NCBI GenBank assembly: GCA_910591455.2
Contig: OU342806.1
Span: 19,807,841-19,871,840 of the forward strand
DNA from: Pholis gunnellus
Taxonomy: Eukaryota > Chordata > Actinopteri > Perciformes > Pholidae
Length of the DNA stretch: 64,000 nucleotides
Direction of reading: 5' to 3'
The notes under the pieces were generated by a model. It was not told the DNA's origin. It searched no databases and saw only the letters and a program-made list of their open reading frames with translations. A program made the translations under genes and the position numbers. Each line of letters begins with the position of its first letter. The first letter of the stretch is position 1. Positions 1 through 12,482 of this stretch are shown one piece after another.

Positions 1-2858
1 TTGTTCATCAGGTCAGTGTAGTACTGAGAGGTCTGGTCCTGGTACTGCAGAAACTCAGACATACTGTGGTCTGATCAGCCACAGGGGAAAGAAATACATA
101 TTCAAGACACTTACTTCAACAGCAAGTTGTAATTGTGTGACAAATTTAGATTTGATTACCAATTCTTTGGTGGATGTCCTGAGCTTGGTGTCTGACATCT
201 GCGAGGTCTTTAACAATGGCCTTGTGGCTGTCCTGCACCTCCGAGCCTTGGATCTGCAGATGTTCACTCACATTCTCTAAGAGCGGACAGGGAGGCAGGC
301 AGAAGGGAATAAATATCCATTTAATACTACAGGATGTGACAGATGATATTCAGTTTGAAGGGGCAGAATAAACCATTCAGAACATGAAACTGTCATAAAC
401 GCTCCATGTAAATCACTTTCTTTGAGGAATAAATGAGGATGTTTAGCAGCTTGAGACCTCAAATCAATCACTTAGTTATTTCTGACTGTAGAACATGACG
501 ACTAAGTATTAAGTGACCACGTAGACATTTTCTTAGACAGCTGTTCGAGGCTAATACAACATTGTATGGAGTGCGAAATAACTGGTAATTGATGTATTTT
601 ACTTAGACACTTGTGGGCTCTATATGTTTAGTAGATTACTACATTGTACTGTCTGTAGGGACCTAATGTTGCTCTTTAACTGGTAATACTTTAACACATT
701 AACGAATATGACGGCTAACAACGACAGCTCCGGTTTTCTTATCAACGTTATTGTACGAGAAGTTCATTTGTTACGTTTAGAAAATCATTACATTTTATTA
801 TTAAAGCGTGTGCTCTTTAGGCGCTTTCAAATACTAAGAGTGCAACCTCAGCAATGTAAAGCACGTATGCAGGTGCACATTTTGGTATGTCGACACTTCA
901 TACAGTCACTCAGCACTGTGCTTGTCAAAAGTAACTGTGCCAAATATACCTAATGCTAAATATTGCTCAGTGTGAAATACATGGGAGCGCTCACCCACTC
1001 TCTTTGTGATGCCCTGAATGAGCTGGGCAACCAGTTCCTGTCCAGAGGCGATTAGGGCTTTTTCCTGGCCCAGGCGCTCCAGGTTGTCCCTCAGTGAACT
1101 CTCCATTTGCCCCTGGCCCTCGTACAGTTTCCCCTGTTGGGCCTGCAGAGTACTGTGACCGTCCAACAGCTTGTCCAAGGAGGCGGCAGTCAGTTCCTTC
1201 AGCTCCAGCTGGCCCTCCTGTTAGAAAACAGGATTTTTTTTTAAAAGCATAATCAACTGGCATCCTATACACACAAAGATGACAAAGGAAAAGATGATAA
1301 TAAATGGAAATCTACCTTCAGCTCCGTCATTGCATCTAGTTGGCTCGTGGCCGTGGAGATGAGCGCGTTCACAGTTTGCTCCGCTCTGCGCCGGAAGAGC
1401 TGCTGCCGCGTGGCGTAGCAAACGGAGCGCGCCCTGTTGCTCACTATGTGGTAAGCAGTCCACGTGTCTGCGTCCATGTCTGCTGTACACTCTTTTATGG
1501 TCTGAAACATCAACAATGAGATAGCGCCACAAAGACCCACAACACATTGTTTTGGTTCTAAAATATAATGATAACTTTATTTCTTACCATTTGCTCCGTA
1601 CATGGGTAGGTCCCGCGCCCCTCAGTCTCGGCCTGGCAGTTAAACAGTACGACCCCAAGCTTCGCCAGCTGCTCCTCCGGGAGGCTTTCACAGCTCGCCT
1701 TCAGCTGGGCAACCACCTGCAACGGAGCGCAGCGCTTTATGACGATGTCAAGGTAAAAAACAGTGGAGGTGTACCAAAGTGACAGAGCCGTGAGCACTGT
1801 GTGAGGAATTTAAGTTTTAAAGCGCTCCTAGCATTGATATTATGTGTTACAATATGTTTACTTGTAGAAGGTTTAAACTAAAAAGGAGTTACTGAATGTA
1901 TTGTGCATTGTGAGAGAAACCAGAGAATTTATGACACCGACATAAAGTAATAAAGATCAGAGAGAGGGGGATGTTGCTGAAGAGTTTCTGAGCACAGCCT
2001 TCAAGGAGGGAGGAATGGGTCAAGAAGATGGCCGACGGAAGTCCGAAGGGTTCGGCCAATCACTGAGCTGATCGATTGGCTGTGGAATGTGAAACATGAT
2101 ACTTTTGAGAGACTCAGCAGGAACAAAGGATCTTCGAATTGCAGAAGATCCTCAGACCTCCTCCGCATCATGGGACAGACACACCATTCTGTCCCGTGGT
2201 GTGAACAGGGCCTCATATTTCATGGAATATTATGTTTGTTTTACTGTCGATAGTGTAATTCAGTTTGCATTTGTTTTGGCTTCTTCTAGTCCCAAAACTT
2301 CTCTTGAAGGCTCTCAAGTTGTCATGTGATTGGGAGTTTTTAGCAAAAATTGTGATAGACTTCAAAACATTAGCTGGATCTTTGTGTGTTTTGGACTGTA
2401 TGTCGGTCAAAACGAGCAATTTGAAGACATAATTTTAGGCTTTAGGAAATTGTGATGAGAATTTTCCTCTATTTTTGGACTTTTTGATCAAGGAATTCAT
2501 TGTTAGATTCACCACTAAATAAAAAGAAAAAAACCAGGTTAGTTGCATAAGTGACTAAGTGGATTCTCAGCCAAAGACTGAGAAACCCTAAATTCCTGTT
2601 TACCCTGTAATGACAGCTGTCTAATGGGCTGAGCTCCATCAGCTTTGACTCAGCCAAAAACCTCTCATCTGCAGTGGTCATCTCAAACCGGGCGTCCTTT
2701 GCCAGAAGTGCTGGGACTTCTGCTGCTGGTGGAGGAGGCGGTGCTGCTGGTGGAGGGGCCTCCTTTCCTTTCAGCCACTCAAACAACCCGTTGACTGCAG
2801 GACAGGCCAGCGTGCAGATCAGCAGGAAGTACAGGCGGTGGATCAGGAGATGGCCCAT
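1..2858 (-). CDS. bmb: Brambleberry, nuclear-fusion (KAR5/GEX1 family) protein, 5' part
   Basis: Six exons read on the minus strand: 2858-2604, 1716-1588, 1501-1316, 1217-995, 276-160 and 70-1, the last cut by the window edge. All junctions are GT/AG and phases close. The start at 2858 begins a signal peptide (MGHLLIHRLYFLLICTLACP), followed by FEWLKGKE and a Pro/Ala-rich linker at about residues 33-48. The cysteine-bearing domain follows (FNCQAETEGRGTYPCTEQM at about 110-128, IKECTADMDADTWTAYHIVS after it), then a long Gln/Glu/Leu-rich helical stretch in exons 4-6. In zebrafish, brambleberry is needed for fusion of chromosome-bearing micronuclei (karyomeres) in early cleavage embryos; relatives act in karyogamy at the nuclear envelope. 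Transmembrane segments expected near the C-terminus are outside the window. A further in-frame ATG at 2954 exists, but the 2858 start gives the clean signal peptide. The assignment rests on family resemblance recalled from sequence. Confidence 0.85.
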
Positions 2859-4378
2859 GTCTGGAGCATAGCACAATAAGAATCCATCATCAAGTAATCC
2901 CTTAAATATTTTAAGGGATTTACAACAATAAAAACAGCACAAAAGAAAAATCATTCACGTGTAGTACTGGATTCATTTGTAGCTCGGTTCAGATGTCTTC
3001 TATAATGTCCAATTAACTTGCGGGAGAAGTTGTAAAGTCCACATTTTAAGAAGGTCACCAGATGGCGACAACAACAGGGCCAATATGTTTGACAATGTGT
3101 ATGCAGCATTGCTATTATATACGTTAAACAGATGCACGGGGTATTTTGAGCCCATGCTCAGTGAGCATAACTGCATGCATGCTGACACTAATCAAGACTT
3201 TCATTCATACGTCTGAATGAAGACCACACCGAGGCTTTGCCCGGGCATGTCTGCTCTGCTGCACTGGCGCTCCAATACCAGTACCTGCTGTGTGGACCGC
3301 TACAACATCATTTTCGCATGAAGAAAATACAAAGTTACAACACTAATGAGGAATAGACGCAACGATTAAATCAACATTTCCGTCTGTTTTAAGCATCACG
3401 ATGAAGCTTCTTCTGATAAGGTAACCCATTTAAAACTGTGATACACTATATGCGAGTAAGATAATTATAAATGAACTACCTTGCTTTTCTATGCACGCTG
3501 GATTAAATGCACATTTTAAACATTGCTAAATCATGTACCTGTTCTTATGTTGTGCAGGTCCTTGTGGCTGCTGTCTCCCTCTCACAGCTGTTCAAAATTA
3601 CATCTGATTGTTTTGTGGTCCAATGCCTCACAGCCCCATGGATGTATAAGGATAGGGACACAGCCAATGGGATTAGTCGCATTGTTTGGGGTGGGCGGAC
3701 ATGGGGTGTGTTAGATTTAAATCACGGCTGAAACGGAGTGTTCGTGTGCGGAATCATGTGTGTGTTGTTAGGTTGAAAACGTATGAAGCACCGCCCACCC
3801 TGGTGCAGCAGCACAGGCGCATAAACGAGCCCACCGATAGTTCACTTTATACAACTGGTTGGTTTGCTGGATGCTCCGGGTGTTTACGACCTGAGACAGT
3901 TACATTAAACTACAATTTGATCTCTGCTAAACGTTGGACGTCAGCCATTCTGAAAAAACCTCAGGTGAATAAATACCCTACCGCCAACGTTAGCCGGTGT
4001 TATTCACAGCATCGCCTGACATCGTGTATATGTCACTCCGTGATATTTTATGGTTGTCCAGTCAACAAGTAACACGTGCAATGTACTTCTGATCTAATCT
4101 GTGCTGGATTATTTTGTTGCTAGCAAGATGCAGCATCAGGGCTGGTTTTCTGCTATCGTGTTTTTTTTAAACACGGGATTTTAACATTTGATCGACTCGC
4201 TTTTCACGACCTGCGGGCTAAATACTGCTAACATTTATGCTAGCAGCAGCACCGCTCGGCCCCTGTCACGTCGAGACATGCTAGCACCTCATTAGCATCC
4301 TCGCTGTGTGGATATTTTACTACCGTTGGGCTAACGTTTGCTAGCCGTCGAGCTAGCCGGGGCTACGTTGCCACAACA
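2859..4378. promoter_or_regulatory. Intergenic region between divergent bmb and SANT-domain genes
   Basis: This 1.5 kb separates the bmb start (minus) from the SANT-domain start (plus), so it probably holds both promoters. The right part, about 4180-4378, is richer in CpG and in GCTAGC/GCTAAC words than its surroundings, as is common upstream of fish housekeeping genes. No clear TATA box is placed and no ORF here looks real. Promoter function is inferred from gene layout only. Confidence 0.4.
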
Positions 4379-4873
4379 ATGGACGACTCTGGCATCAAGA
4401 AGCAGAACTGGGACGTGAAGGAGACTGAGTTATTCCTGGAGATCCTCAAGGAGCTGGACATGAAGAAATGCTTAGACGGAAGGAAAGTGAGGAATAACAA
4501 GCTCTTCAAGGTGGCACACCGGAGAATGACAGCGGCCGGTTACCACAGATCCGTGGACCAATTGAAGTTTCGCTGGAAACTTCTCAAAAGTGCGTATTAC
4601 AAGTGTAAACGAGAGCCCGACTCTCCGGCACCGACCAAAATACAGGGCTGGTGGCGTTATGAAAAGACGATGATAGCCATCATGGAGTCCAGACACCCCT
4701 TGGTCGGAGACGGAGTCAACTCTGACAGGAACGATGAAGTGACGGAGGACTCGGACGGAGACGCGTCGATACTGCACTGGCCGCAGCCCTGCCCGGACAA
4801 TTCCACCCAGAACCTGGGTTTAATTGTAGGGGTGATGCCGTGGATGCGACGTCGTCTTGTCATTAGATCATAA
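4379..4873 (+). CDS. Myb/SANT-like DNA-binding domain protein
   Basis: An uninterrupted 164-codon frame starting in a good context (ACAACAATGG). Residues about 8-100 form a Myb/SANT-like (trihelix, MSANTD-type) domain: NWDVKETELFLEILKELD, then a basic helix with VAHRRMTAAGYHRSVDQL, then KFRWKLLKSAYYKCKRE and WWRYEKTMIAIM. The regularly spaced tryptophans are typical of this DNA-binding fold. An acidic stretch (NDEVTEDSDGD) follows. Such proteins often derive from Harbinger-transposon accessory proteins and act in the nucleus, but the specific role here is unknown. The last 15 or so residues (MPWMRRRLVIRS) are unlike a conserved end, so the true gene may splice out before the stop. It lies head-to-head with bmb and 1.9 kb upstream of pycr3 on the same strand. 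The TIGD5 gene found between PYCR3 and EEF1D in human is not this protein. Confidence 0.65.
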   Translation: MDDSGIKKQNWDVKETELFLEILKELDMKKCLDGRKVRNNKLFKVAHRRMTAAGYHRSVDQLKFRWKLLKSAYYKCKREPDSPAPTKIQGWWRYEKTMIAIMESRHPLVGDGVNSDRNDEVTEDSDGDASILHWPQPCPDNSTQNLGLIVGVMPWMRRRLVIRS

Positions 4874-6752
4874 CCGTGATTTTCATTTCCTCCATGTGTT
4901 GTCTAGAGATGCATGCCTTCATTACCCAACCGTGAACATGTCTCTGGGGTGTTCTGATACACAGTCATGTACTCGGTACGCCTGTTTAAAACTAACGCAG
5001 TCAAATAGAGGAGTCCTGCATGGAGGACTGTTATACAGTGTTAGACAGGTGTGGATTCAACTTTCTGGTCATCATGTGTCTGTGAATAGTCTATCCACCC
5101 TATTTATATCAATAAGGGTAGAATAAATGTTAAACACTTCTATAACGCAGTATGATGCAAAAAATAGTGTTTTATCCATTATTTAAATTTGAATTTCACA
5201 TAGTTTATATATATATATATAATTGAATAACTGTGAATGTTTAATGTAGACATTGAGTCTACATTAAACATTCACAGGTGCCACTCAAAATGCTTGAATG
5301 AAAAATAAATACATTTAACAACCATTTTAACAAAAAACTGAACCGTATACTGTTCATGGAGGTGGGACTGTTGTATTTAACTGCATTAGTTTTATCTTGG
5401 ACCGAATACACTGACACCTTTTGCGTAGTCTGTCTCAAAAAGGAATGTGAAAAGTATTTGCCTCAGCAACATATAGGCAGACACAACTCTGGGACGTATG
5501 TTTCTGGCACCGTACGTGGACGTACATTCTCTTGAAGAATCTCTTTTAGGTGTGTGGAATTTCCTCCGCTGTCATTTTGCTGCTTGATGGTTTTCTGTAG
5601 AAGTGGAAAAGGGTGAGAGATGCCCATCACAAGTTCTCAGAGTGGCCTCAACCAACAGTCAAAAAACCCCAAAGATGTTCAATTCACAATTGTACAAAAC
5701 TGAGAAAAATAGCAGCTCTTCCAATGCTTTGGATGTCACCTTAACAAATGATCGACTCTCAAAATAGTTCTTTAAAAATGTTTTCTGTCCGTTAACCTCA
5801 TCCTACTGTAGATGCATTTAAAATGATGCGAGTACTTCCGGCTTTTAGCAGCAATATGCTCTCTGAAATCATCAGGTTACAAGATCAAGAGACAAATCTG
5901 ATATACACGCAAACTTTCCACCTTCTCTGCTGCAGTAACCGGCTTTCTCGTCCCTGTAAGATCTGATCTGGTTTAAGGATGCAGTTGCATGACAAAAAGA
6001 CCCAGGACATGTAGCTACGGGGGAAATCCAATTACTGACCAAATGTGAACCAGGATTTTATATGTTACCTGATTTCCCTCAGTAATCCGGTTTCTTGTGT
6101 GTATGGAAACACAGTTGACATACGTAATGTGTCTCTCTGTTGCTATGTGGCGTTGCATTGACACCAATGCTCTCCTCTGGCCTTATGATGGGATACAAGA
6201 GTCACAAAAGGTTATACAGCACAATACGTTATTTACAAAGGTTTTGTGATATCTAGTCTAGTGTTTGAAGCATATGGATGACTCATTGGGCACAGTTAAA
6301 CTCCTGTTTTTTTATTTTTCTCTTAAACTTTAGATTAAACTTAAAGATTAAAATTGCTTTTAGTTATAAAGATATTTTTATCATAGCTGATGGATTTACT
6401 TTATCGCTGCACATTTTTTCTTCACTACAAATTAATCTGCTGATTGTCTCATTGTTTTGTCAATAACCTATCAGAATAATGCAGGTCATAACTTCCATCT
6501 TGCCGTGGTGATGTATTCAAAATGCTTGTTTGATTTGACAAACCCAAAGATGTCCGTCGGATAACTGACTAGTATTTGCAGATTTAATTATCTTACCGTA
6601 TAGTGCGTGTGATACCATTCTCACTGTGTCATGATAGTATTGTGTTGTAGGTCATCCTGTGATTTACACCCATAGTTTTTAGGTAATAGTTAAATAATGA
6701 TGTCACCCGTCGTTAATGTTTCCACTCAAATCTGTTCTTTCCTTTTGTTCAG
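4874..6752 (+). other. Spacer or intron between SANT exon and pycr3 first coding exon
   Basis: No coding sequence is recognised. The stretch is AT-rich with a short (TA)n run near 5209-5222 and one perfect hairpin (5231-5277). Because the pycr3 ATG sits 6 bases inside an exon with a 3' splice site at 6751-6752, an unseen pycr3 leader exon must start somewhere upstream, in or before this region. Confidence 0.4.
5231..5277. repeat. Perfect 21-bp inverted repeat with 5-nt loop
   Basis: The left arm 5231-5251 (CTGTGAATGTTTAATGTAGAC) is the exact reverse complement of the right arm 5257-5277, around the loop ATTGA. It sits in AT-rich spacer next to a short TA run. It may be a mobile-element remnant or a replication-slippage palindrome; no function is evident. 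Confidence 0.9.
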
Positions 6753-6758
6753 ATCAAA

Positions 6759-9572
6759 ATGGACCCTGAGATGGACTCGCAGCTGAAGATTGGTTTCATT
6801 GGTGCAGGCAACATGGCCTTCGGCATCGCAAAGGGCATCTTGTCTGGTGAGTCGAGAGAGAGATTCGTTGAAACGGAGCAGAGAGGTTCTAAATAAAGAC
6901 GTTAACAGTCTCTTGTGTGTTCCCATTATAGGAAATGTTCCTCCTGTAAACCTCAAAGTGAGCGCACCATCCTCCAGGAACCTGGGCCGCTTTCAGGTAC
7001 TTTTTCCCCAGCTTTACTTTTCTGTCAGTGTCAGTAGGATGGGTTGGTTTGCAGGAATTATTTTTATGTGTACATATAATACAGTAATTCCAGGGTACAA
7101 ATTAGTAACTCCTGTGCAGGAATTAGCAATTCATGTTCTCAAATTAGAAAGTTGTGTGCACGAGTTACTCGAACATAATATTCTGTCATCAAATAGAACA
7201 TTAACATTAAGCTTAGGTGGCAAAACAAAAGTGTGTCCAGATAGGTCTGTCTTAAAACATACCTTTATTAAGTTAATACAAATTAGGAGTGAATCAATTA
7301 TTCAAAAAAGTGAAATATTAGTTGTTGATTTCATGACATGGCGATGTTTGAAAATAACCAAAAACCAAAGATATTCAGTTCACTATCATCACAACCCATC
7401 TCAATTCCCAAGAGTACAAGGTGACATTTTAAGTGAGCTTCTCCATAATCAAAATATATAAGATTTATAATAAAAGCAGTCTTAACTGTGGCAAAGCTAG
7501 AACCAGATAATGTTTTTGAATAAATAGAAATCTGTTATCAAAATAGCTTCCAATTGCTTTTCAGTCAACTTAACATTTATTTGACTAAACATTTCAGCTC
7601 TCACACAAATGCTACCTTTAGTGTTTTGCACTGCGTCACATAGCGGCATGTGTGCAGTCATAGCTGACCAGTATTGCTGAAACAAGCATAACTATGTGAA
7701 AGAAAAAAACAAATGTTAAGTGGACAAGCACTGTAATGTATGTTATAAGTAAATATTTAATAAAAAGATTATTGCTGGTGAAGCTCCGGGTACTTTCTTC
7801 TAACTGATGAGTCGCTTCATCGACCTGTAACTTCAGTTACGATATCTTGACACTAATTTGAAATTAATTAGCGTCAAATTGAGAATGTGATGCACAAATG
7901 ATCCAACCTCTGTCATATAAAACAAGGTGAACTGTTCATTCTTCCTTGCCCGTGGACATGGATTGACTTTGTGTACGTGTGTCGACATGCTGGTGGACAT
8001 TTGGGTCAGTAACATCCCTTCTTTTTGGCTTTCAGGAGCTCGGGATTGCCGTCACTCACTCCAACACAGAGGTGGTCTGTGGGTCAGACGTGGTCTTTGT
8101 AGCAGTCAAACCTCACCTGGTTCCTCCAGTTCTCAATGAGATTTCCCGCCACGTCACTGACCGACACGTTATTGTGTCTGTAGCAGCAGGAGTAACACTG
8201 ACAACGTTGGAGCAGGTGAGAGCCCACGCGTAATGGTTTTTCAAACAAAAATGGGGGTTTTCGTGGTTGTCTCGAGATGAGTAATATTTATTTTCTCTCT
8301 TTCAATTCCAAGCTACTGCCAGAGAATTCAGTTGCCATCAGGCTTATGCCGAATCTCCCGTGTTTGGTCCAGGAAGGGGCTCTCCTGTTTTCTCTGGGAT
8401 CCCATGCGAAGCCGGAGGACGGAGCTCTGCTTCGCTCTTTGTTGCACCGCTGTGGTTTGGTGGAGGAGGGACCCGAGGCCTGGATCGACATCCACACCGG
8501 ACTGAGCGGGAGCGGAGTCGCTTTTGTGAGTGTCCCAGGATTGTATGGTTTGTTTAGAAGGAAGCATTTGTAACTGTGTAACTGCTTGATGACTTTTTGT
8601 TTTTATAAGACTTCCTCAAAACAAAGAAGTTAATGATTCATGATTAGATTCAAGCCTGTAATTTAATGAAGTTAAAATGAAAGAAAATAGTGAAACCTGT
8701 AATTCTGCTAACCTTTTCTTAAAACATGCTGTACTGTTTTAGATTTCATTCTTCAGACTGTTTTGAACTCATTTCACTCTAACATGAAAGTCAACTTGTA
8801 GACGCTACATAATCACAATGAAGCTCAGGTCTGCTTTTATTGTCAATGTACATTATTGTACATCAAAGGTCCGTTTCCGACACAACGCAACCACTGTACT
8901 CTGAGATCCAATGCTCTTTGCTACATTGGATGCTGCACGCTGTGATGTGCGGCGAGCACAGCTCAAACGCTGTTGTCTTGAGCATCTCTCTTCCACCAGG
9001 GAATTACACTTATGTAAAGCTGTATTGTTGTCCAGGTGGAAACCGCTTAAACACGCTGTACAGTGCCAGAAATAAGCTTATATGGTATTGAATAAATAGT
9101 TTACTCTGCAGTAATGCACATCATCAACACTTGCGTGTGTGTGTTTTTATTTGACTGTGATGTGTGTGATCCCTCTCTGCAGGTGTATCTGTTTGCTGAA
9201 GCGCTGGCAGAAGGAGCTGTTAAAATGGGAATGCCGAGTGCTCTGGCACACAGCATCGCATCCCAAACTGTTCTGGTCAGTTTTACCGTTTTTTTTGTTT
9301 TTTTTTAAGAATACTATGTATTTGAATACACTAGGATTAAATCTAGTCGCTGTTCCATCTGTTTGCAGGGTGCTGGGAAATTGTTACGCGAGTCCGGGAA
9401 GCATCCGGCGCAGCTCCGCGCTGAGGTCTGCACCCCAGGTGGAACAACCATCTACGGGCTCCACACCCTGGAACAGGGCGGTGTGAGAGCAGCCACCATG
9501 AGCGCTGTGGAATCTGCCACCGAGAGAGCCAGGGAGCTCGGCCAAAAGTCAGCAGCAGGATCCAGGAAATGA
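6759..9572 (+). CDS. pycr3: Pyrroline-5-carboxylate reductase 3
   Basis: Six coding exons: 6759-6846 (exon begins at 6753), 6932-6996, 8036-8215, 8313-8525, 9183-9275 and 9369-9572, all with GT/AG borders, total 843 nt or 280 aa plus stop. The enzyme reduces 1-pyrroline-5-carboxylate to proline with NAD(P)H; PYCR3 is the cytosolic family member, linked to proline made from ornithine. The N-terminal dinucleotide-binding motif is IGFIGAGNMAFGIAKGIL at residues about 11-28. FVAVKPHLVPPVL, SVAAGVTL and RLMPNLPCLVQEGA follow in the Rossmann domain. The C-terminal dimer and active-site region carries GLSGSGVAF, the family signature CTPGGTTIYGLHTLE and a short helical tail. Length fits the family (about 270-290 aa), and no mitochondrial leader is present, as expected for PYCR3. 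The intron between exons 2 and 3 is about 1.04 kb and contains no gene. Neighbour eef1d matches human order at 8q24.3. Confidence 0.95.
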
Positions 9573-11636
9573 CAGCTGCCGTTTGCCTTTTTAATAACTA
9601 CTCAATGGACTTAATTCAAGCCTTACGACATGCTGACTTTTTGGCTCAAGGTCCTCATGGAACACAGAGACAAAGCAGGACTTGTCACACTTTTTTTTTT
9701 TTTTTTTTCTCACTTTCCTCACTTTATTCTCTGTCTTTTCATCTTTCATGTCTTTGAGCAGAGGGATTTGTTGTGAACAAAAAGTAAATGTTGGCTCAAT
9801 CTTTGACACTGACAAGTAAATTATTTGAACATGACCTTGTGGTTTTCTTTTGAGAGAATCGCTACTTTCACATGCACATCAATAATCCAATATCCAATGC
9901 CAGTAAGGTGGGACCAGAATTAGAGTTTTGTTGTGGATATGGGAATCACAAATAGATGAACTGTACCACATTTATTGAAGGCCATATTGTCCTGTGAGTT
10001 TGAACACGGATGTCGTAGAGCGTCTCGTGAACTGTATCAGTCATTAATCAAGCTCTACTCTCTAGCTTTCAGCCCAAGAAGCAACTTTTCTCGTCATGCC
10101 TTACTAGCCATGATTGGATTATGTGCATGTGATGTGGAGTACAGAATGAAAGTAAAGCGTGTGTGTGTGAATGTATTTAGTTATATAAAAAAAAATAGTT
10201 TGTCAAATGAAGCGTGCAGTAAATCTAAATTTGGGATGATTGAAGAATGTCCCTGGTTGTGCAGCCGTCCCAGGCGTAGTTCACATCTAGTTGCTGTCTT
10301 TGTGTTAAAACACACTGTTGAGATAAATAGTCATGCTGCATGATTCCAAGTGTGTTCAATGCGTTTTCATAAAGTGTCCTGTGAATCCGCTCCCATCGTG
10401 TGGTGCCTTAGTCTGAGTTAAGTTGAGGTCTTGCAATCAGAAAGCGGCGGACCTGTGTGATGAATGTATCTGGAACCCTTTTGATGGTGGATTGAGTCAT
10501 TCTTCAAGCAAGAAGAACAAGCATTTGCGGTCTCGTTGTTCTCAATGGTTTTGATTTTCTGCTCAGTTTTATATCATAAATTTGATATTTTGGGGTTTGG
10601 CATTGTTTGTTGTAGAAAAGCAATTTCCCCCTCTTATATACAGTCTATGATTTCACTTTGGGCTTCAAGAAACTTTAGCTGACCAAACGATTAAAACGAT
10701 TTATCCAGAAAATGATTGACATGTTACCTGATGATGAAAATAACCCTGCATCTCAAAGACCGTTGCAGTTGTTTATTTATTCTATTTATATATCATGATC
10801 ATTATCGTCCATCGTGAACTTCCGCTGATAGAAATCTGAAAACCACGTGACTTAAATGAACTCTCCAAAACTGCTCCTGAATCTGCTGTAACTTCATTGG
10901 CTTTTACATTATTCTATAAAGAACTCTACTTTCTATTTCAAGAGAATACATCATGGGCTGAAAGCAGTGTACTGTACTGCAATACTGTACTTAAGTACTA
11001 TTTTAATGTACTTTTTTCTCAGTTTTAAGATTTTATGCAGCTTTAAACTTCTACCCTACGTTTTAAAAGCCATTGTTGTACTTTTTGACCACTACATTTA
11101 TTTGACCACATTAGTTACAAGTTACTTTGCCGATTCAGGTTATCACTACAAAATGCAACTAATACATTATTATAGATCAAGCTACCGACCAGTGTAGAAA
11201 TTAAATTTAAATTAGCTCCACCTTCACCAGCTGCAACATTTAAGTGATATACACACTAATGCATCACTATTTGTAATGATGTAATATAAATTACTTAATA
11301 CTTGTATTTGAAGTACTTCTTCCACTGCTGGCTTCAAGTGTTTCTTGCCACTGCACTACCAGGTTTAAGATTTGGTAAATGAGTACACACATGACAAGGC
11401 TTGTCATAGAACAAAGGTTGAAAATACATAAAGTGGTCCTTTAGACTAAATTTAGATCTGATTTCTGTCTTAATTATGTAAAATGCTCCACTGTAGTAGT
11501 AGTAATAATAGTTCATATTATTCTGATCATTGAGTGTCAACAATGCATAGGATGTAACGTCCTATTGAAACATTAATGATTCATAACTCCCCCCTCCCCC
11601 ATGCTCTAAGATCACACAATCATTGCTGCTCCTTGC
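9573..11636. other. pycr3 3' untranslated region and spacer to eef1d
   Basis: The first part is expected to be pycr3 3'UTR, including a T-run near 9693-9710. I did not find one convincing polyadenylation signal to end it. A repeat-like AT-rich block follows (10960-11330). No coding sequence is supported. Confidence 0.4.
10960..11330. repeat. AT-rich interspersed repeat, unnamed fish family
   Basis: The block contains repeated TACTTAAGTACT-like words, a run like TTTGACCACTACATTTATTTG, and ATTAGCTCCACCTTCACCAG, ending with GAAGTACTTCTTCCACTGCTGG. I recognise this text as resembling a very common teleost interspersed repeat, but I cannot name the family. The ORF across it is not a gene. Confidence 0.4.
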
Positions 11637-11741
11637 TTCCTCCTCCTCCTCCTCCTCCTCCTCGTTGTCACTCACTGGCTGCAGAAACACGCGTTATATC
11701 CGCCGGCCTGGTCCCACACCGACAAGACAAGAAACGCAGCA
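11637..11741 (+). promoter_or_regulatory. eef1d: eef1d promoter and noncoding first exon
   Basis: A (TCC)n pyrimidine tract (11637-11663) is followed by a short CpG-containing stretch ending in a strong 5' splice site: GCAGCA then GTAAGT at 11742. Sequence downstream to about 12180 is CpG-rich compared with the flanks. Elongation-factor mRNAs typically start in a pyrimidine tract (5' TOP), which controls translation through mTOR; CTCGTTGTC near 11661 is a possible start. Exon end is well supported, start is not. Confidence 0.5.
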
Positions 11742-12417
11742 GTAAGTAACGTTAACGCTGACTGACAGTCGGGGATTCAGTCTGGGGATTAATGTTGCGA
11801 CTCATTTATAAGACATTTGGGGAAATGAATGAATATTCGGCGGTGTCCAGTCAGCAAGGGACTCGGCGTGTGTTAGCCGTAGGCTAGCAAGCGGCTAGCT
11901 GAACGGGGCAGCTCGCTCGTGCTAACGCCGACCAGAACGGCTGTCACGCCGGCTGGACGCCGGCTTCAGTGGCCGCTGTCCTACACTGACATTGCACACA
12001 CACGTTTTAATGAATAAGTAGTGCGTTGGTGTCGCATTTTAAAGAGTTGTTTTTTGTGTCCTCTTGAATGCTAGCCGCCTATTGACAGCGTTGCATCGTA
12101 GCTAGATGAGAGGCGGCTAGCTGACGTTACTGTCGAGGTTAGCAGGGCGCACCTCTGGGTGATGCTAGCTCTGTTCAGGCTTCTGACAGCTTCTCTAATT
12201 GTTAAACATCTTGCAAGACCGGTTTCTCTTGATGACATAAACACATTACTGATCTATAGTGAAAGTCAGTGGTTGTTTTCAGGTGTACAGACCTGTTTTC
12301 TCATTGAATCGAAGCTGTTTTGATCAGATTTTGTACTTGATGATGATGGTTTAGCCCTGTGAACAGGTTGTGGGTATTGTATTTAAACTCAAGTAAATTT
12401 AACGTTGCATCAGTTGT

Positions 12418-12482
12418 AATTTGCCTTGCCGAAGTGCCCTTGAGCAATCCACTGAACCCCCCACCCTTCCTGGGCATCTGAC
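12418..12482. repeat. Short fragment of a common fish interspersed repeat
   Basis: The text AAGTGCCCTTGAGCAATCCA followed by CTGAACCCCC matches my memory of a widespread teleost repeat with CCCTTGAGCAAGGCAC. It lies within eef1d intron 1. The fragment near 52305-52360 resembles another part of the same type of repeat. Confidence 0.35.

Noticed and set aside
2859..2954. Upstream in-frame ATG of bmb at 2954
   Set aside because: It adds a cysteine-rich stretch before a normal signal peptide; the Met at 2858 is the better start.
6790..7461. 223-codon plus-strand ORF over the first pycr3 exons
   Set aside because: It is a different frame from pycr3 and runs through a splice-site-bounded intron; no domain seen.
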